From Planctomycetota bacterium (GTDB lineage Bacteria; Planctomycetota; UBA1135; JACQFD01), in contig JACQFD010000026.1 in assembly GCA_016200225.1 (NCBI GenBank), positions 142,077 through 206,076 on the forward strand: a stretch of 64,000 bases of DNA, given 5' to 3'. How positions within the stretch are numbered: position 1 is the first letter of the stretch; every line of letters begins with the position of its first letter. The position numbers and the translations under genes were made by a program. The notes beneath the pieces were generated by a model. The model was given only the letters and a program-made list of their open reading frames with translations. It made no database searches and was not told the origin of the DNA. This document shows positions 25,624 through 35,768 of this stretch, piece by piece.

Positions 25624-28497
25624 TTACAGCGACCTGATGAACCTGAGAATGAGCTCGATATCGTCATTCACGTTCGTCGATGAAAGGAACTGCTGAACTT
25701 GCGTGCCGCGCAAATCGTGTTGCGTATTCAACATCTTGTTGAGCGTCGGAAACGATTGCGAACCCGGATCGATGACCGCGCGGAGCGAGCTGACCGCGTG
25801 ATCGTGGAAATATGGCATTGTCGCGAACACTCCGATTTTCGTCGGAATGTCGAACCTGCCCGCGGCGCGCTCGAACACGAGCGGATTGCCAGGATTATTA
25901 GGATCGTCGCAAAGCGTGCTGTTCATGTCATCTCGCGTGAAATCGCCGCTCAAATCCGCATTCGCGGGATTGTAGCTTTCAATATCGGAGATGTTGTCGC
26001 CGTTGCGATCATTAATAATCACATTTTGGTCGTCCACGAGATTGACGCCCGAGTTCACATCCTGAAGCGCGTTGCCCATGATGTTGAACTTCAGCGAGAA
26101 GCACGGATCCTGGTGCGCCTGATCATAATTAGGATCGAGAATCTTGATTTGATCCTGTGTGAACCAAACGTTGTTGCTGAGGAGAGTCGTCGGATGGCAC
26201 GACGCGCAGTTGGAATTGCGGTTCAACGGATTCATTCCCGTATCGTTAATGCCAAAATACAGGTCGCGCCCGACTTTCGCGTCGGCACTGAACTGTGCAT
26301 TTTCAAGATTGGGATTGAGCGGCACCGAGATCTTCTCGTGGTAAGCGATCAGTCCTTCCTGTTCCGCATCTGTAAACACGCCGGTTCCGCCGTTTTCGCC
26401 GCCGAACATCGGACCTGTTTCGCCGAGATTCATGCGGACGGCTTTCCATAGCAACATGCCCGTGCGGCGGATGCCGCCGTAGACGGGAATTGTCGAACGC
26501 GGGCCCGCGGGACGCTGCCAGACGTTGCCATCTTCGCCGCCCTCGTAGTGGCACGATTCGCAGGACGCCGCGAAATTGCCGGTCGTCTGATCGCGCGATC
26601 CGTCGGCGAAGAGTTCGGAGCCGGTCAGTTCGCTGGTGTTAAATTTATCATTACCGGGCTGGACGATTTTCACCGTCGGCAGCGTCGAACCGACCACGCC
26701 GGTTGTAAAACTAACGACGTTTCGCGCGACGTCGCGCGAAATTTCATTGTTAGTATACAAATTCGCGATGTCGTTTCGAACATCATAATCGGCAATTAAC
26801 ATTCCGGTCGGACGATCGCCGACGAGGCGGTTCGGATCGAACTGCGTATGATTCTTATCGAGCTGAGTCGGGCTCGGCGTCGAATCGCGGCGCGGCGTAA
26901 TGCCAATCCATGCAGGAGTCGACTGGGTTGCATCAAATACCGCGACGTCTTCCGAGGCGCGCGAGAGCACGAGGGCTTTCTTGCCGTCCGGACTGAATTC
27001 AACGCGGCTCGGGAGAGCCAAACGCACCGGCATCGAGCCGTTCGGAATCACGCCGCTCGGATTGCCAATGATCGCGCGGACACCGTTTGTATAAGTAATC
27101 GGACCGCCCTGAACGATCGCTTGATAATAAAGCGAACTGCCGACCCACGAAGGATTCGACGGCAGCGTCAGCGTCACGGTCGCATTGCCGTTCGCGTCGG
27201 TGTTGCCGCTTGCGACAACGCCGTTCGAATTGAGAAGAATGATGCCGCCGTTGCCGGCCGCGATGTAATTCTCCGTTCGACCATTAATGATCTGGAACGG
27301 CGCGTTCGAGGTCGCGTGTTCGATCTTTAATGTATAATTCGTATTGCCGAGAGTCGGAGCCGCCGTCCCGCGAAGCGTCGCAAGTCTGCGCGAAACCTGA
27401 CCCGTCGTCATGCCATAATTAACGTTCATCGTCGTTCCGGTCGCGACGTTCCAATCGAAATTCAAACGATTGGAATTGTCCGTCTTGACGTTGTCGCTCC
27501 ATTGAAACGTTTCTGTAGTAAGGTCGACGATCGATACCGCGCCGTAAATGCGGTTCGCGAACGCGCCCGGGCTGAACGGCGTGTCGACGTCGTGGTTCAC
27601 ATTTAACAATTGATGCGCGGTCCACAATTGCGTTCCGTCGGGCGAAATCGCGAGATCGTCGGTGAAACGCGTGTTGCCCTGCGCTTTGGCGACGGTGATT
27701 TTCGTCGGATTGACGAACGCGTCGTACGGATATTTGTTAAGATCAATTCTCTTCGCGACGGAGAGCGCGGTCGGAACGCCGCTGCCGTTCAATGTTAATG
27801 AAACGACGGAGATGAATCCGCTCTTCAGGTGGGCGACGTACGCGCGATTGCTCGTCGAAGCGATGGCAACGCCGCGCGGCGCGTCGAAGTCGGGAATGAA
27901 ATCGTTATTAGTATCGATGTCGGCCGCCGTGAGGGAGCCGGGAATGATCGAAAGGTCGGCCGCATACGCCATCGTCGCAACGACGTTGTCGGTCGAGGGG
28001 TCGATGACGGAAAGCGAATTTGACCTCGCATTGGTAACAAGCAGATATTTACCATTCGGTGCAAGCGCGATTCCGTACGGCTCGACGCCGATGCCGGTCG
28101 TGATCGTCTTGATGACGGAGCGCGACGCCGTGTCGATGACGGAAACGCTGCCGAGAATTTCCGAACCTGTGTACTCGAGCACCGTCTTGTCGATGGCTAC
28201 AGTTCCGCGCTGATTTGTAACATACGCTTTCGTACCCGAAGTGTTGAATGCAATATTGCGCGGGCTGACGCCGACGGTAACCGTAGCTAATACAGTTCCC
28301 GCCGTGCGGTCCGTGACGACGACGACGTCGTTCTCTTTATTGACAACCCAGAGTTCGCTGGAAGTCGCCGGACTGATTGCAAGCGATCGGTTCTTGGAGG
28401 GAGCAGGACTAGTTGGGGCAGCGGCCGTCAACCACGATGTTGTTGCCGCGGATGCGGCTAAGAGCGCGCAACCGGACAGTAACCAGGAGAGTTTCAT
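25624..28497 (-). CDS. YncE-like beta-propeller protein fused to a c-type cytochrome (MauG-like) domain, secreted
   Basis: Repeated VSVIDTASRSVIKTI / LSVIDPSTDNVVATM motifs; CESCH and CASCH heme motifs; N-terminal signal peptide. Confidence 0.85.
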   Translation of the reverse strand: MKLSWLLSGCALLAASAATTSWLTAAAPTSPAPSKNRSLAISPATSSELWVVNKENDVVVVTDRTAGTVLATVTVGVSPRNIAFNTSGTKAYVTNQRGTVAIDKTVLEYTGSEILGSVSVIDTASRSVIKTITTGIGVEPYGIALAPNGKYLLVTNARSNSLSVIDPSTDNVVATMAYAADLSIIPGSLTAADIDTNNDFIPDFDAPRGVAIASTSNRAYVAHLKSGFISVVSLTLNGSGVPTALSVAKRIDLNKYPYDAFVNPTKITVAKAQGNTRFTDDLAISPDGTQLWTAHQLLNVNHDVDTPFSPGAFANRIYGAVSIVDLTTETFQWSDNVKTDNSNRLNFDWNVATGTTMNVNYGMTTGQVSRRLATLRGTAAPTLGNTNYTLKIEHATSNAPFQIINGRTENYIAAGNGGIILLNSNGVVASGNTDANGNATVTLTLPSNPSWVGSSLYYQAIVQGGPITYTNGVRAIIGNPSGVIPNGSMPVRLALPSRVEFSPDGKKALVLSRASEDVAVFDATQSTPAWIGITPRRDSTPSPTQLDKNHTQFDPNRLVGDRPTGMLIADYDVRNDIANLYTNNEISRDVARNVVSFTTGVVGSTLPTVKIVQPGNDKFNTSELTGSELFADGSRDQTTGNFAASCESCHYEGGEDGNVWQRPAGPRSTIPVYGGIRRTGMLLWKAVRMNLGETGPMFGGENGGTGVFTDAEQEGLIAYHEKISVPLNPNLENAQFSADAKVGRDLYFGINDTGMNPLNRNSNCASCHPTTLLSNNVWFTQDQIKILDPNYDQAHQDPCFSLKFNIMGNALQDVNSGVNLVDDQNVIINDRNGDNISDIESYNPANADLSGDFTRDDMNSTLCDDPNNPGNPLVFERAAGRFDIPTKIGVFATMPYFHDHAVSSLRAVIDPGSQSFPTLNKMLNTQHDLRGTQVQQFLSSTNVNDDIELILRFIRSL

Positions 28498-29202
28498 TGA
28501 GCAAAATCCTCGCGAGGCAGATGCGAGTCCCGCCGGTTACTACATATACAACCGCGACGATTTGCGGTTAATTGTAAGAACGCGACGCGACGTAAAGAGG
28601 GAGTTTTCAGGAATACAAAAACTACACGAACAAGCTTCGAAGTGTGGAGGCACCGGAAAAATTGTGCGTGTGGGCGCGCAGGGGATGGGCACGCCCGTGG
28701 AACAAAAATCGAGTTCGCCTTCATTCGCCCAAACGACGCTACGAAACTTCTTCTGCGCAAGCGTTCGAAGTTACGGCACCTCAGGCGATTGAAGGCACAC
28801 AGGCGCGCGCGGGGGAGGCGGGGTACGCGCCTGATGCCTGCCCATTGGTCCCGCGTCGTCGGTTCAACACGACACGAGAATCATCGGAAGATGAAGCTAA
28901 TGCGTGCTTTCCACGAATCGTTGCATCGAGCGGGCCGCAGGTCCCAAACGAAACGACGCCATCGCGGAAAGCATTCATCATCCACGAGCGTAATTATTAT
29001 GCAGCTCGATCGGCCGTTTGCCTAATTTGAAATTTAATGATTCGCGCTTTCAAATAGCCCGAGTTCCATGCTATTTCCCCGAATGTGCGGGAAATTCCAA
29101 CCTAACGTCGCACGCCGACGTGCATTGGAACCCGGTTCATACAATTGACCGATCGTGCGGAGCACTTCGGACGCGTGCGATCCGATTCCGCGCCGCTCAA
29201 GC

Positions 29203-29664
29203 TCAACGATTTCTGCCGACGTTTCGAATCTGCGGCTGTGCGGCGCGACCCCTCGCGTGCAGCGTCCGCCGTTGCGTCGAGGATATGGGGCGTTCGACGC
29301 CGCGCCCGATTAATTGTAGTAAATCCGTCGTGGTTACAATTCCGGCAAGCCGATCGCCGTCCATCACGGGAACGCAACCGATCGAATGACCTCGCATCAC
29401 GTTGGCGATGCGCTTCACCGGCGTTTCCGGAGTAACCGTTACCGCATAGGGAGTCATTACAGATCCGACCGATTTGCCGGCGCGAAGAGAATCGCCATAT
29501 TTTCCGCCAAGATCGCGATCCGAGAGCAATCCAATAACAATGCCCCGCTCGACCACGACGAGATGGTGAAAGCCCTTCAGCTTCATACGATTCCACGCTT
29601 CGTTGGCGGTCTGATTCGGAGATACAATTTCCACTTCTTTAGTCATGATTTCCGCGGCTCGCAT
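29203..29664 (-). CDS. CBS-domain protein (two CBS motifs)
   Basis: AAEIMTKEVEIVSPNQTANEAWNRM...VIGLLSDRDL / SVMTPYAVTVTPETPVKRIANVM...LAGIVTTTDLLQLIG. Confidence 0.92.
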   Translation of the reverse strand: MRAAEIMTKEVEIVSPNQTANEAWNRMKLKGFHHLVVVERGIVIGLLSDRDLGGKYGDSLRAGKSVGSVMTPYAVTVTPETPVKRIANVMRGHSIGCVPVMDGDRLAGIVTTTDLLQLIGRGVERPISSTQRRTLHARGRAAQPQIRNVGRNR

Positions 29665-29843
29665 GGGATCACCTCAATTCGGCAGAGAATTACACTTGAT
29701 TACAATTGCCGGAGGCTGCCGTCCCCGGCTGAACGAAAGGGTGCGAATCACGTGCCGGACGCAACGTCTGCGCTTGGCAGCGCGATTGTTGTCTTTCGAT
29801 ACACCGGGACCTCGATTTGTCCCGGACGGCCGAACGGCCGGCG

Positions 29844-30773
29844 CTATTTCCGTAGGAATGCCACGAAGTCGTCGCGCAACTCCGCAAGGCCGTATTCCTG
29901 GATTGTCAGACAACGATAAATAATTTTCTCCAACTCCGGCGGCGCGTTCGGATTGAGGTCGCGCGGCGGCGTATAACTCAAGAAGTACGAAAGCGACATT
30001 CTTACAGTTTCGCCCCCGGACTTCGAACCGGCATACTCCCACGGCACTTCGTCGAACGGCAGCGTACCGGTGAGAATTTCATACAATGTAATTCCGATCG
30101 CCATCACGTCCGCTTTACTGTCGCGGAGAAGGAGCGGATTGTAAGTTAGTGTCACGGGCACGGGGCCCGTGTCCCCCTGCCGCGCAGGAACCGGGTCGAG
30201 CATGACGACCGTTCCCTGCGGTTTAATAATAATATTTTCCGGTTTGAGATCGCCGTGATAGGCCAGTTGTCCGCTTGCTTGCAATCGTTCGAGCGCGCGA
30301 ACAATTGTAAGAAACCAGTTGATACGAACGCCTTCGAGCGCGCGGATCTTTTCGCGCAGCGTTTTTCCTTTGATGCAGTCGAGCACGAGAACGGGCCGGC
30401 CGTCTCTTTTTATAACATCACGCAGCGACACAAGGTGCGGAGTGCGGATTCGCCGCAGCGTTTCCGCCTCGGAAACTAACAATCGGTCGATTTCTTTTTC
30501 ATCCAAAAAGTCGACGCGCGCGGACGCGCCATCGAAAAACACTGCATCGGCCGTGAATTCATCGGGACTCACGCCCGACGGCTCGCGGCGCGTTTCCACT
30601 GAAGGAAAGCGATCGACAAATCGGCCGCCGCCGCCCATGTCGCCGAATTTTAGCGCGACGCGCTCGCCTGTGTCGCGATTCTCCGCGGCGTACACCAGCG
30701 AAAACCCGCCGCGCCCGAGAAACTCGGCAACTCTATATTTACCAATCGCAAGACCCACGTCGACTTGTGTCAT
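29844..30773 (-). CDS. Serine/threonine protein kinase-like protein
   Basis: YRVAEFLGRGGFSLVYAAENRDTGERVALKF, YHGDLKPENIIIKPQGTVVMLDPV, ADVMAIGITLYEILTGTLPFDE. Confidence 0.87.
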   Translation of the reverse strand: MTQVDVGLAIGKYRVAEFLGRGGFSLVYAAENRDTGERVALKFGDMGGGGRFVDRFPSVETRREPSGVSPDEFTADAVFFDGASARVDFLDEKEIDRLLVSEAETLRRIRTPHLVSLRDVIKRDGRPVLVLDCIKGKTLREKIRALEGVRINWFLTIVRALERLQASGQLAYHGDLKPENIIIKPQGTVVMLDPVPARQGDTGPVPVTLTYNPLLLRDSKADVMAIGITLYEILTGTLPFDEVPWEYAGSKSGGETVRMSLSYFLSYTPPRDLNPNAPPELEKIIYRCLTIQEYGLAELRDDFVAFLRK

Positions 30774-30862
30774 ATGAATTCTCCCTCATTGCAGCGTTGC
30801 TGCGCATCCCCTTCCTTCGCATAGAGTTTCGAACCGACACCCTCCGCGACTTGAAACAAGCC

Positions 30863-30895
30863 AAAAAAGACAGGAGCCGGCGAACCGGCTCCTGT
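30863..30895 (-). terminator. Intrinsic terminator downstream of the minus-strand gene ending at 30942
   Basis: Minus strand ACAGGAGCCGG-TTCG-CCGGCTCCTGT followed by CTTTTTT. Confidence 0.88.
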
Positions 30896-30941
30896 GTGTG
30901 TCAAGAATGTGCGGGTCGAACCCCGGAATTCTGTCTGGACG

Positions 30942-31889
30942 TTACTTAATGTCCGACTTAACGCCGCCAGCCGGTTTCGAAGCAGGCGCCTCCACCTTCT
31001 TGGCGGGTTCGTCGGCTTCGTCGTCGCCGTCGTCTTCATCGCCGCCGCCGCCGCCCATGCTTCGCATCAATTCCGCCATCGAGGAGACCTTGGCATCCTT
31101 CGGCGGCGTATATACAAATTGATCCTCTTTGAACTTGGGCTCAATATTAATATTCTTGTAGACCATCGACATGATCTTCTGTCCCGTGCCCGTTAACATT
31201 TCCATACCGCTGAAGATGTCCGTCTTCTTATCAAAAATAATGCGCGTTCGCTTCATCGCGCCCATGATCTGGGCCTGCGGTCCACTCTTCGGCAAGGAGT
31301 CTTTCTTAATTTCGCCGGTGACCGCCCAGAATTCGTGATCGCCGATTTTGATCGACTCTTCGATCGTGTCGAAATCGAACTGTTTTTGTAAATCTGTAAT
31401 CGTCGACTCGGTGTCGCCGGTGGAGCCGCCGCCCATCATGCCGCCGCCCATTTTCTTTCCCATTTCTTTAGCTTCTTCAACCGTCGATTTCATAATCATC
31501 GGTTGCGGCAACATCGGGCTTTCTTGAATATTCCAAATGTTCTTTCCGTCGTTGACGACGGTCTGCTTCATGTGCCCTTGACCCATGGGAAGCTCCATGT
31601 CGAGTTCCATGCGCATCTTGCCGTCCTTGGAAGTCATCTGTTTGCCGGTGCCCTTGATCTCAAAGCCCATGGCATTGATGTTCATTTCAAGGTCGGCGGT
31701 AATGTCGCGCTTGCGATTGCTCTCTTGGGCTTTTGCGAGGGCAGCTTTGGCCTTTGCGGGATCCTTGGGGATTGCCGGTTGTGATGCCGCAGGTCGTGAT
31801 TCGGTCGGATTTTGTGCAACCGCGACACCGATCAAGGCCGCGATGGCAAACGAGGACGTCAGGAAACGCAATTTTGTGATGGAGGACAT
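30942..31889 (-). CDS. Secreted LolA-like (outer-membrane lipoprotein-sorting-like) protein
   Basis: Signal peptide MSSITKLRFLTSSFAIAALIGVAVAQ; DGKNIWNIQESP, TGQKIMSMVYKNINIEPKFKEDQFVYTPP. Confidence 0.6.
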   Translation of the reverse strand: MSSITKLRFLTSSFAIAALIGVAVAQNPTESRPAASQPAIPKDPAKAKAALAKAQESNRKRDITADLEMNINAMGFEIKGTGKQMTSKDGKMRMELDMELPMGQGHMKQTVVNDGKNIWNIQESPMLPQPMIMKSTVEEAKEMGKKMGGGMMGGGSTGDTESTITDLQKQFDFDTIEESIKIGDHEFWAVTGEIKKDSLPKSGPQAQIMGAMKRTRIIFDKKTDIFSGMEMLTGTGQKIMSMVYKNINIEPKFKEDQFVYTPPKDAKVSSMAELMRSMGGGGGDEDDGDDEADEPAKKVEAPASKPAGGVKSDIK

Positions 31890-32047
31890 GAGATTGGCAT
31901 TATGCCAGATTTCGGCCCGGCAATAAGAAGTGAACTGTGACATGATAATTGCAACAGCGTGGAAATGTGCCTGATTTTCCTCTGCGGAGACGGAAATCGG
32001 CGAAACAACGATCCACGTATGTCCTCTCGACGATACAGGTAGTCTCA

Positions 32048-33187
32048 ATGAAATCCGTCTTCAGTATTGGCTCCGCGATATTTTGCCTCGGCGCGTCGTT
32101 TTTGGCCTCCGGCGGAGTACCGACCCCGGCAGGATCAGGTCGCGCAGCGACTGCGACACGACCGTCGCCTGTCCTTCGACTCGAAGTCGAGGGATTGCTC
32201 AAGAACTGCGATTCCGGCAACGGCAGGCGTTTACTACAAATCGCGGATCTCGCGGCGCAATATCAAATAAAAGATTTGTGCCTTGAGGCGCTGTCGCGCG
32301 CATCGGCCGCGAATGTCGACGCGGCGAAAATTGTTGCATCCATGGCGCCGGTCGCCGCCGCCGAATTGGACGGGCTGGCGGGCGCCGCGCTTTCGTTAAA
32401 GGCGCAACAGACGTTTTCGAGCATTGCTAATCTTGAAAAAGAAGCGCCGGATCTTGCGATGAAGGAGCGTTACGCAAAAGTATTATTATCACAAATACCC
32501 GCTCCGGCGCTCGCCATCGAATTGGAACATGCGATCGTTTCGCCGAAGGCGCCCGTACGCCGCCTCGCATCGGAATTGTATACATCGCTCGGGTTGAAAG
32601 CCGACACGGGACCGCTCGTACGGCGCGTTTATTATGATGCAGATCCGGGCGTCCGGCAGGCCGCCGCGAAGTCGATCGCGGTGCGCAACGATTCGAAATC
32701 GGCCGGCCGAATTTCCGCGGGATTGAAGGAGCAATCGCCCATCTTTCGGATGCATACCGCGGAAGCTCTCGGCGAAATGGGACGCATCGAATCGGTACCT
32801 GAGTTAATTAAACATTGGAATGCGCTTGTTCAGGCCGGTTCGAGCGGCGCCTACGCTCCGCGCGCATACTTCTTTTCGGGAACGGTGCAGTCCTACGTCG
32901 CCGGTTACGATGTCGAAGTCGCGCAAGCCGCCGCGATCGCGCATCCGATCGTTAGTACACTTCAGAGCGGAGTCGTGCTCGACGTTCGCGTCATAGGCGC
33001 CCATTCCGATCAGGGTCTTGCGATTGAAAAAGGTGTCGTCCATGACGCCTTGGTCAAAATTGCCAAGGCGGACTTCGGCAATCAACCAAAGGCGTGGGCT
33101 GATTGGTATCAAAACACAGTGAAGCCGGCGACCGGCACGACGACAGTCCAGTCCCACGAGGCGCCAGCGACACCCTCCGCGAAGTGA
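32048..33187 (+). CDS. Secreted HEAT-repeat-like protein
   Basis: Signal peptide MKSVFSIGSAIFCLGASFLASG; VRQAAAKSIAVR...FRMHTAEALGEMGRIESVPELIKHW. Confidence 0.72.
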   Translation: MKSVFSIGSAIFCLGASFLASGGVPTPAGSGRAATATRPSPVLRLEVEGLLKNCDSGNGRRLLQIADLAAQYQIKDLCLEALSRASAANVDAAKIVASMAPVAAAELDGLAGAALSLKAQQTFSSIANLEKEAPDLAMKERYAKVLLSQIPAPALAIELEHAIVSPKAPVRRLASELYTSLGLKADTGPLVRRVYYDADPGVRQAAAKSIAVRNDSKSAGRISAGLKEQSPIFRMHTAEALGEMGRIESVPELIKHWNALVQAGSSGAYAPRAYFFSGTVQSYVAGYDVEVAQAAAIAHPIVSTLQSGVVLDVRVIGAHSDQGLAIEKGVVHDALVKIAKADFGNQPKAWADWYQNTVKPATGTTTVQSHEAPATPSAK

Positions 33188-33228
33188 CCGAGCCCGTCGC
33201 TCTTCTGGACGAATCGTCCAATCCGTAG

Positions 33229-35760
33229 TTGGATAGGAACGTGGTTTCCACGCTCCTCTTATTTGTAATCGCCGCGCTTCAAAGCGCGGGCCCGGGTGCC
33301 GAACTCCAATTGACGGAACGCGCGCTACCCGCGGCATTGAAGGGTTTCATTCACGGTCCGGCCGCCGACATGGGAGACATCGACGGCGACGGAACGGCCG
33401 ATTTCGTCCAAGCGATGCCCGATTCGGAATTTGGCGAAGTTCAATTCGGCCGCGTCGTACTGGTGTCGGGTTTGACGCGCCGCCCGCTTCTCGCCGTTCG
33501 CAGTCATCAAGCCGTCGATCAATTCGGAACATCTGTAGCGAATGCGGGCGATCTCGACGCCGACGGGTTGGATGATTTTATCGTTGGCGCCCCGCAGGCA
33601 TTTGTTACAGGAACGGGCGGGCTCGCGGGCCGCGCAACTGTATATTCGAGCAAGGGCGGTCGCAAGATCTGGAGCGTGCTCGGAACGGCGGGCGGCGATC
33701 TGCTCGGCCAAACTGTAGCATCCATCGGCGATATCGATCAGGACGGCATTCCGGACGTCGCGATCGCGGCGGTCGGGTCGAGCCTCGGGCGCGACCACGC
33801 GGGCGCGGTGCGCATCGTCTCGGGGAGGACCGGAATAGAAATATTAACGATACCCGGAGCGGCGGCGGGCGGAAAATTTGGATACTCCATTTGCGCGGTC
33901 GGCGACGTCGACGGCGACGGCGTGCCCGAATTCGCGGCCGGCGCCCCGTTCGCGGGCGGACTCGCGGAAGGCGCCGTGCAAATTGTATCGTTAACGGATC
34001 CGTCGGGAGGGCTCGCGATCGCCGGCGATTCCGCCATCGCTAATTTTGGTTTCAGTCTCGCCGCGCTCGCGCCGGATAAAACAGATAGCTCGGGCGGCGG
34101 CGCGCGCATCGCCGTGGGCGCTCCGCAGGAGTCGAATCGCGCGGGCGATCCCGCCGGCGCCGTTCATTTGTTAAATATCAGCCATTCGGGCGGCGGTTTT
34201 GCATCCGCTACGATGCGAATTTACTTCGGCGATCAGTTATTCGAATATTTCGGCGCGACGCTCGCGGCCGGCCCGTTCGCCGATCCTTTACAAACTGCGA
34301 TCGCCGTCGGCTCGCCGCGTTTTTCCACGCGTTCCGCCGAGGGCGCGGGCAGAGTTCGTATCTATTCGACCGGCGGCTCGCGCGTTTTGTTAGAAGTCGC
34401 CGGAACGCAGATGGAGGAACAATATTCACATTCGCTCGCGGCGTTGCGCGGAAAAGGCGGATACTCAAATTTACTGATCAACGCGCCCGGTTTCGGCACC
34501 GAACTCCAGACGCTCGTCGGGCGAACGTCGTGCGTCGCCGGAAATGGTAAAATTATGTTTCAGATCGCGGGCGCGGCCGGAGGGCAGCAGCGCGGGTACG
34601 CGATGGCCGCGGCGGGAGATTGGAATCGGGACGGCATCGTCGACGTCGCCGTTTCGAGCCCGACCGCCGATAGCGCAACGTTGAATTTTGCCGGAACCGT
34701 CGAAATCGTTTCGGGCGCCGACGGAGCGGTTTTGCGCTCGATCAACGGTAATAATAATTATGGATATTTCGGACAGGCGGTCGAATCGGTCGGCGATCTG
34801 GACGGCGACGGAATTCCCGAAATCGCGATCGGCGAACCATTCTTTACAGATGGACGCCAGCCCGTGGGCGCCGTGCATATTTACAGTTCCACGGGACGCA
34901 TGCTCGCGGATTGGATTGGAACGGAAGGCGCGGCCGATTTCGGATGGACGATCCGATCGATCGCGGATCTGGACGGCGACGGATTCTCCGATGTGGCCGT
35001 CGCGGCGCCGCTCGGCGGATTGCAACAAAACGTTCCGGCGCGCGTTTATTGCATTTCGTCGAAAACCGGAAGGCAACTATTTTCCATTGCGGGAACCACC
35101 ACCGCCGGCGGATTTGGAACATCGCTCGCGTTCGCGGCGCCGGATCGTTTACATACAAAAGGCGTTCTCTGGGCCGGCGAACCCTCCGCAATTGTAAACT
35201 CCGCCCCCGCCGGCGCGGCGCTGGCGTTCGACCTCGATTCGCGCGCCGCCGTCGCGACGCTGGCGGGCCAAAATGCAAATGATGCATTCGGATTTTCATT
35301 AATATTAACGAATTCGGGCCCGGAGCCGTCGCAAAGTATTATTGTCGGCGCTCCGAACACGCAGGGCGGAGTGGGAACCGTCTATGCCTTCGGCGCCGAC
35401 GGCGCGCGCCGATGGTCGCTCGATGGAACGTCGCCGTTCGGAAACTTCGGATTCGCGATTGCATCGTTAACAACGGCCGGCGCCCCCGCGCTCGTCGCGA
35501 TCGGCGCGCCGTTTTCCGACGACGTCGAGGGCCCCCCAACGAACGGGTTCGATGATAATAAACCTGGCGCGGGCAGCGTGACGCTCGTCGACGCCGACGC
35601 CGGACTCGAATTGCAAACGCAATATTCCATTCAGGGCTGTTCCGCCCTTGGCTACAGCTTCGCCGCCTTCGGGACGCCCGGACAAGTCCGCCTCGTCTCG
35701 AGCGCGCCGATCACCGACGCGGTGGGCGCGCTATATTTTTATAATTTAACGATCAAATAA
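33229..35760 (+). CDS. FG-GAP/integrin-alpha-like beta-propeller protein, secreted
   Basis: Repeated GDLDADGLDDFIVGAP, GDVDGDGVPEFAAGAP, GDLDGDGIPEIAIGEP, ADLDGDGFSDVAVAAP; TTG 33229 or GTG 33241 start. Confidence 0.88.
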   Translation: MDRNVVSTLLLFVIAALQSAGPGAELQLTERALPAALKGFIHGPAADMGDIDGDGTADFVQAMPDSEFGEVQFGRVVLVSGLTRRPLLAVRSHQAVDQFGTSVANAGDLDADGLDDFIVGAPQAFVTGTGGLAGRATVYSSKGGRKIWSVLGTAGGDLLGQTVASIGDIDQDGIPDVAIAAVGSSLGRDHAGAVRIVSGRTGIEILTIPGAAAGGKFGYSICAVGDVDGDGVPEFAAGAPFAGGLAEGAVQIVSLTDPSGGLAIAGDSAIANFGFSLAALAPDKTDSSGGGARIAVGAPQESNRAGDPAGAVHLLNISHSGGGFASATMRIYFGDQLFEYFGATLAAGPFADPLQTAIAVGSPRFSTRSAEGAGRVRIYSTGGSRVLLEVAGTQMEEQYSHSLAALRGKGGYSNLLINAPGFGTELQTLVGRTSCVAGNGKIMFQIAGAAGGQQRGYAMAAAGDWNRDGIVDVAVSSPTADSATLNFAGTVEIVSGADGAVLRSINGNNNYGYFGQAVESVGDLDGDGIPEIAIGEPFFTDGRQPVGAVHIYSSTGRMLADWIGTEGAADFGWTIRSIADLDGDGFSDVAVAAPLGGLQQNVPARVYCISSKTGRQLFSIAGTTTAGGFGTSLAFAAPDRLHTKGVLWAGEPSAIVNSAPAGAALAFDLDSRAAVATLAGQNANDAFGFSLILTNSGPEPSQSIIVGAPNTQGGVGTVYAFGADGARRWSLDGTSPFGNFGFAIASLTTAGAPALVAIGAPFSDDVEGPPTNGFDDNKPGAGSVTLVDADAGLELQTQYSIQGCSALGYSFAAFGTPGQVRLVSSAPITDAVGALYFYNLTIK

Positions 35761-35768
35761 TCCGGCGA

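Noticed and set aside
25699-26451. 250-aa plus-strand ORF opposite the cytochrome/propeller gene
   Set aside because: Shadow ORF; opposite strand has clear CxxCH and YncE motifs
28642-29025. 127-aa plus-strand ORF in the 700-bp gap
   Set aside because: Arg/His-rich, overlaps another-frame ORF of similar length, no motif; treated as non-coding
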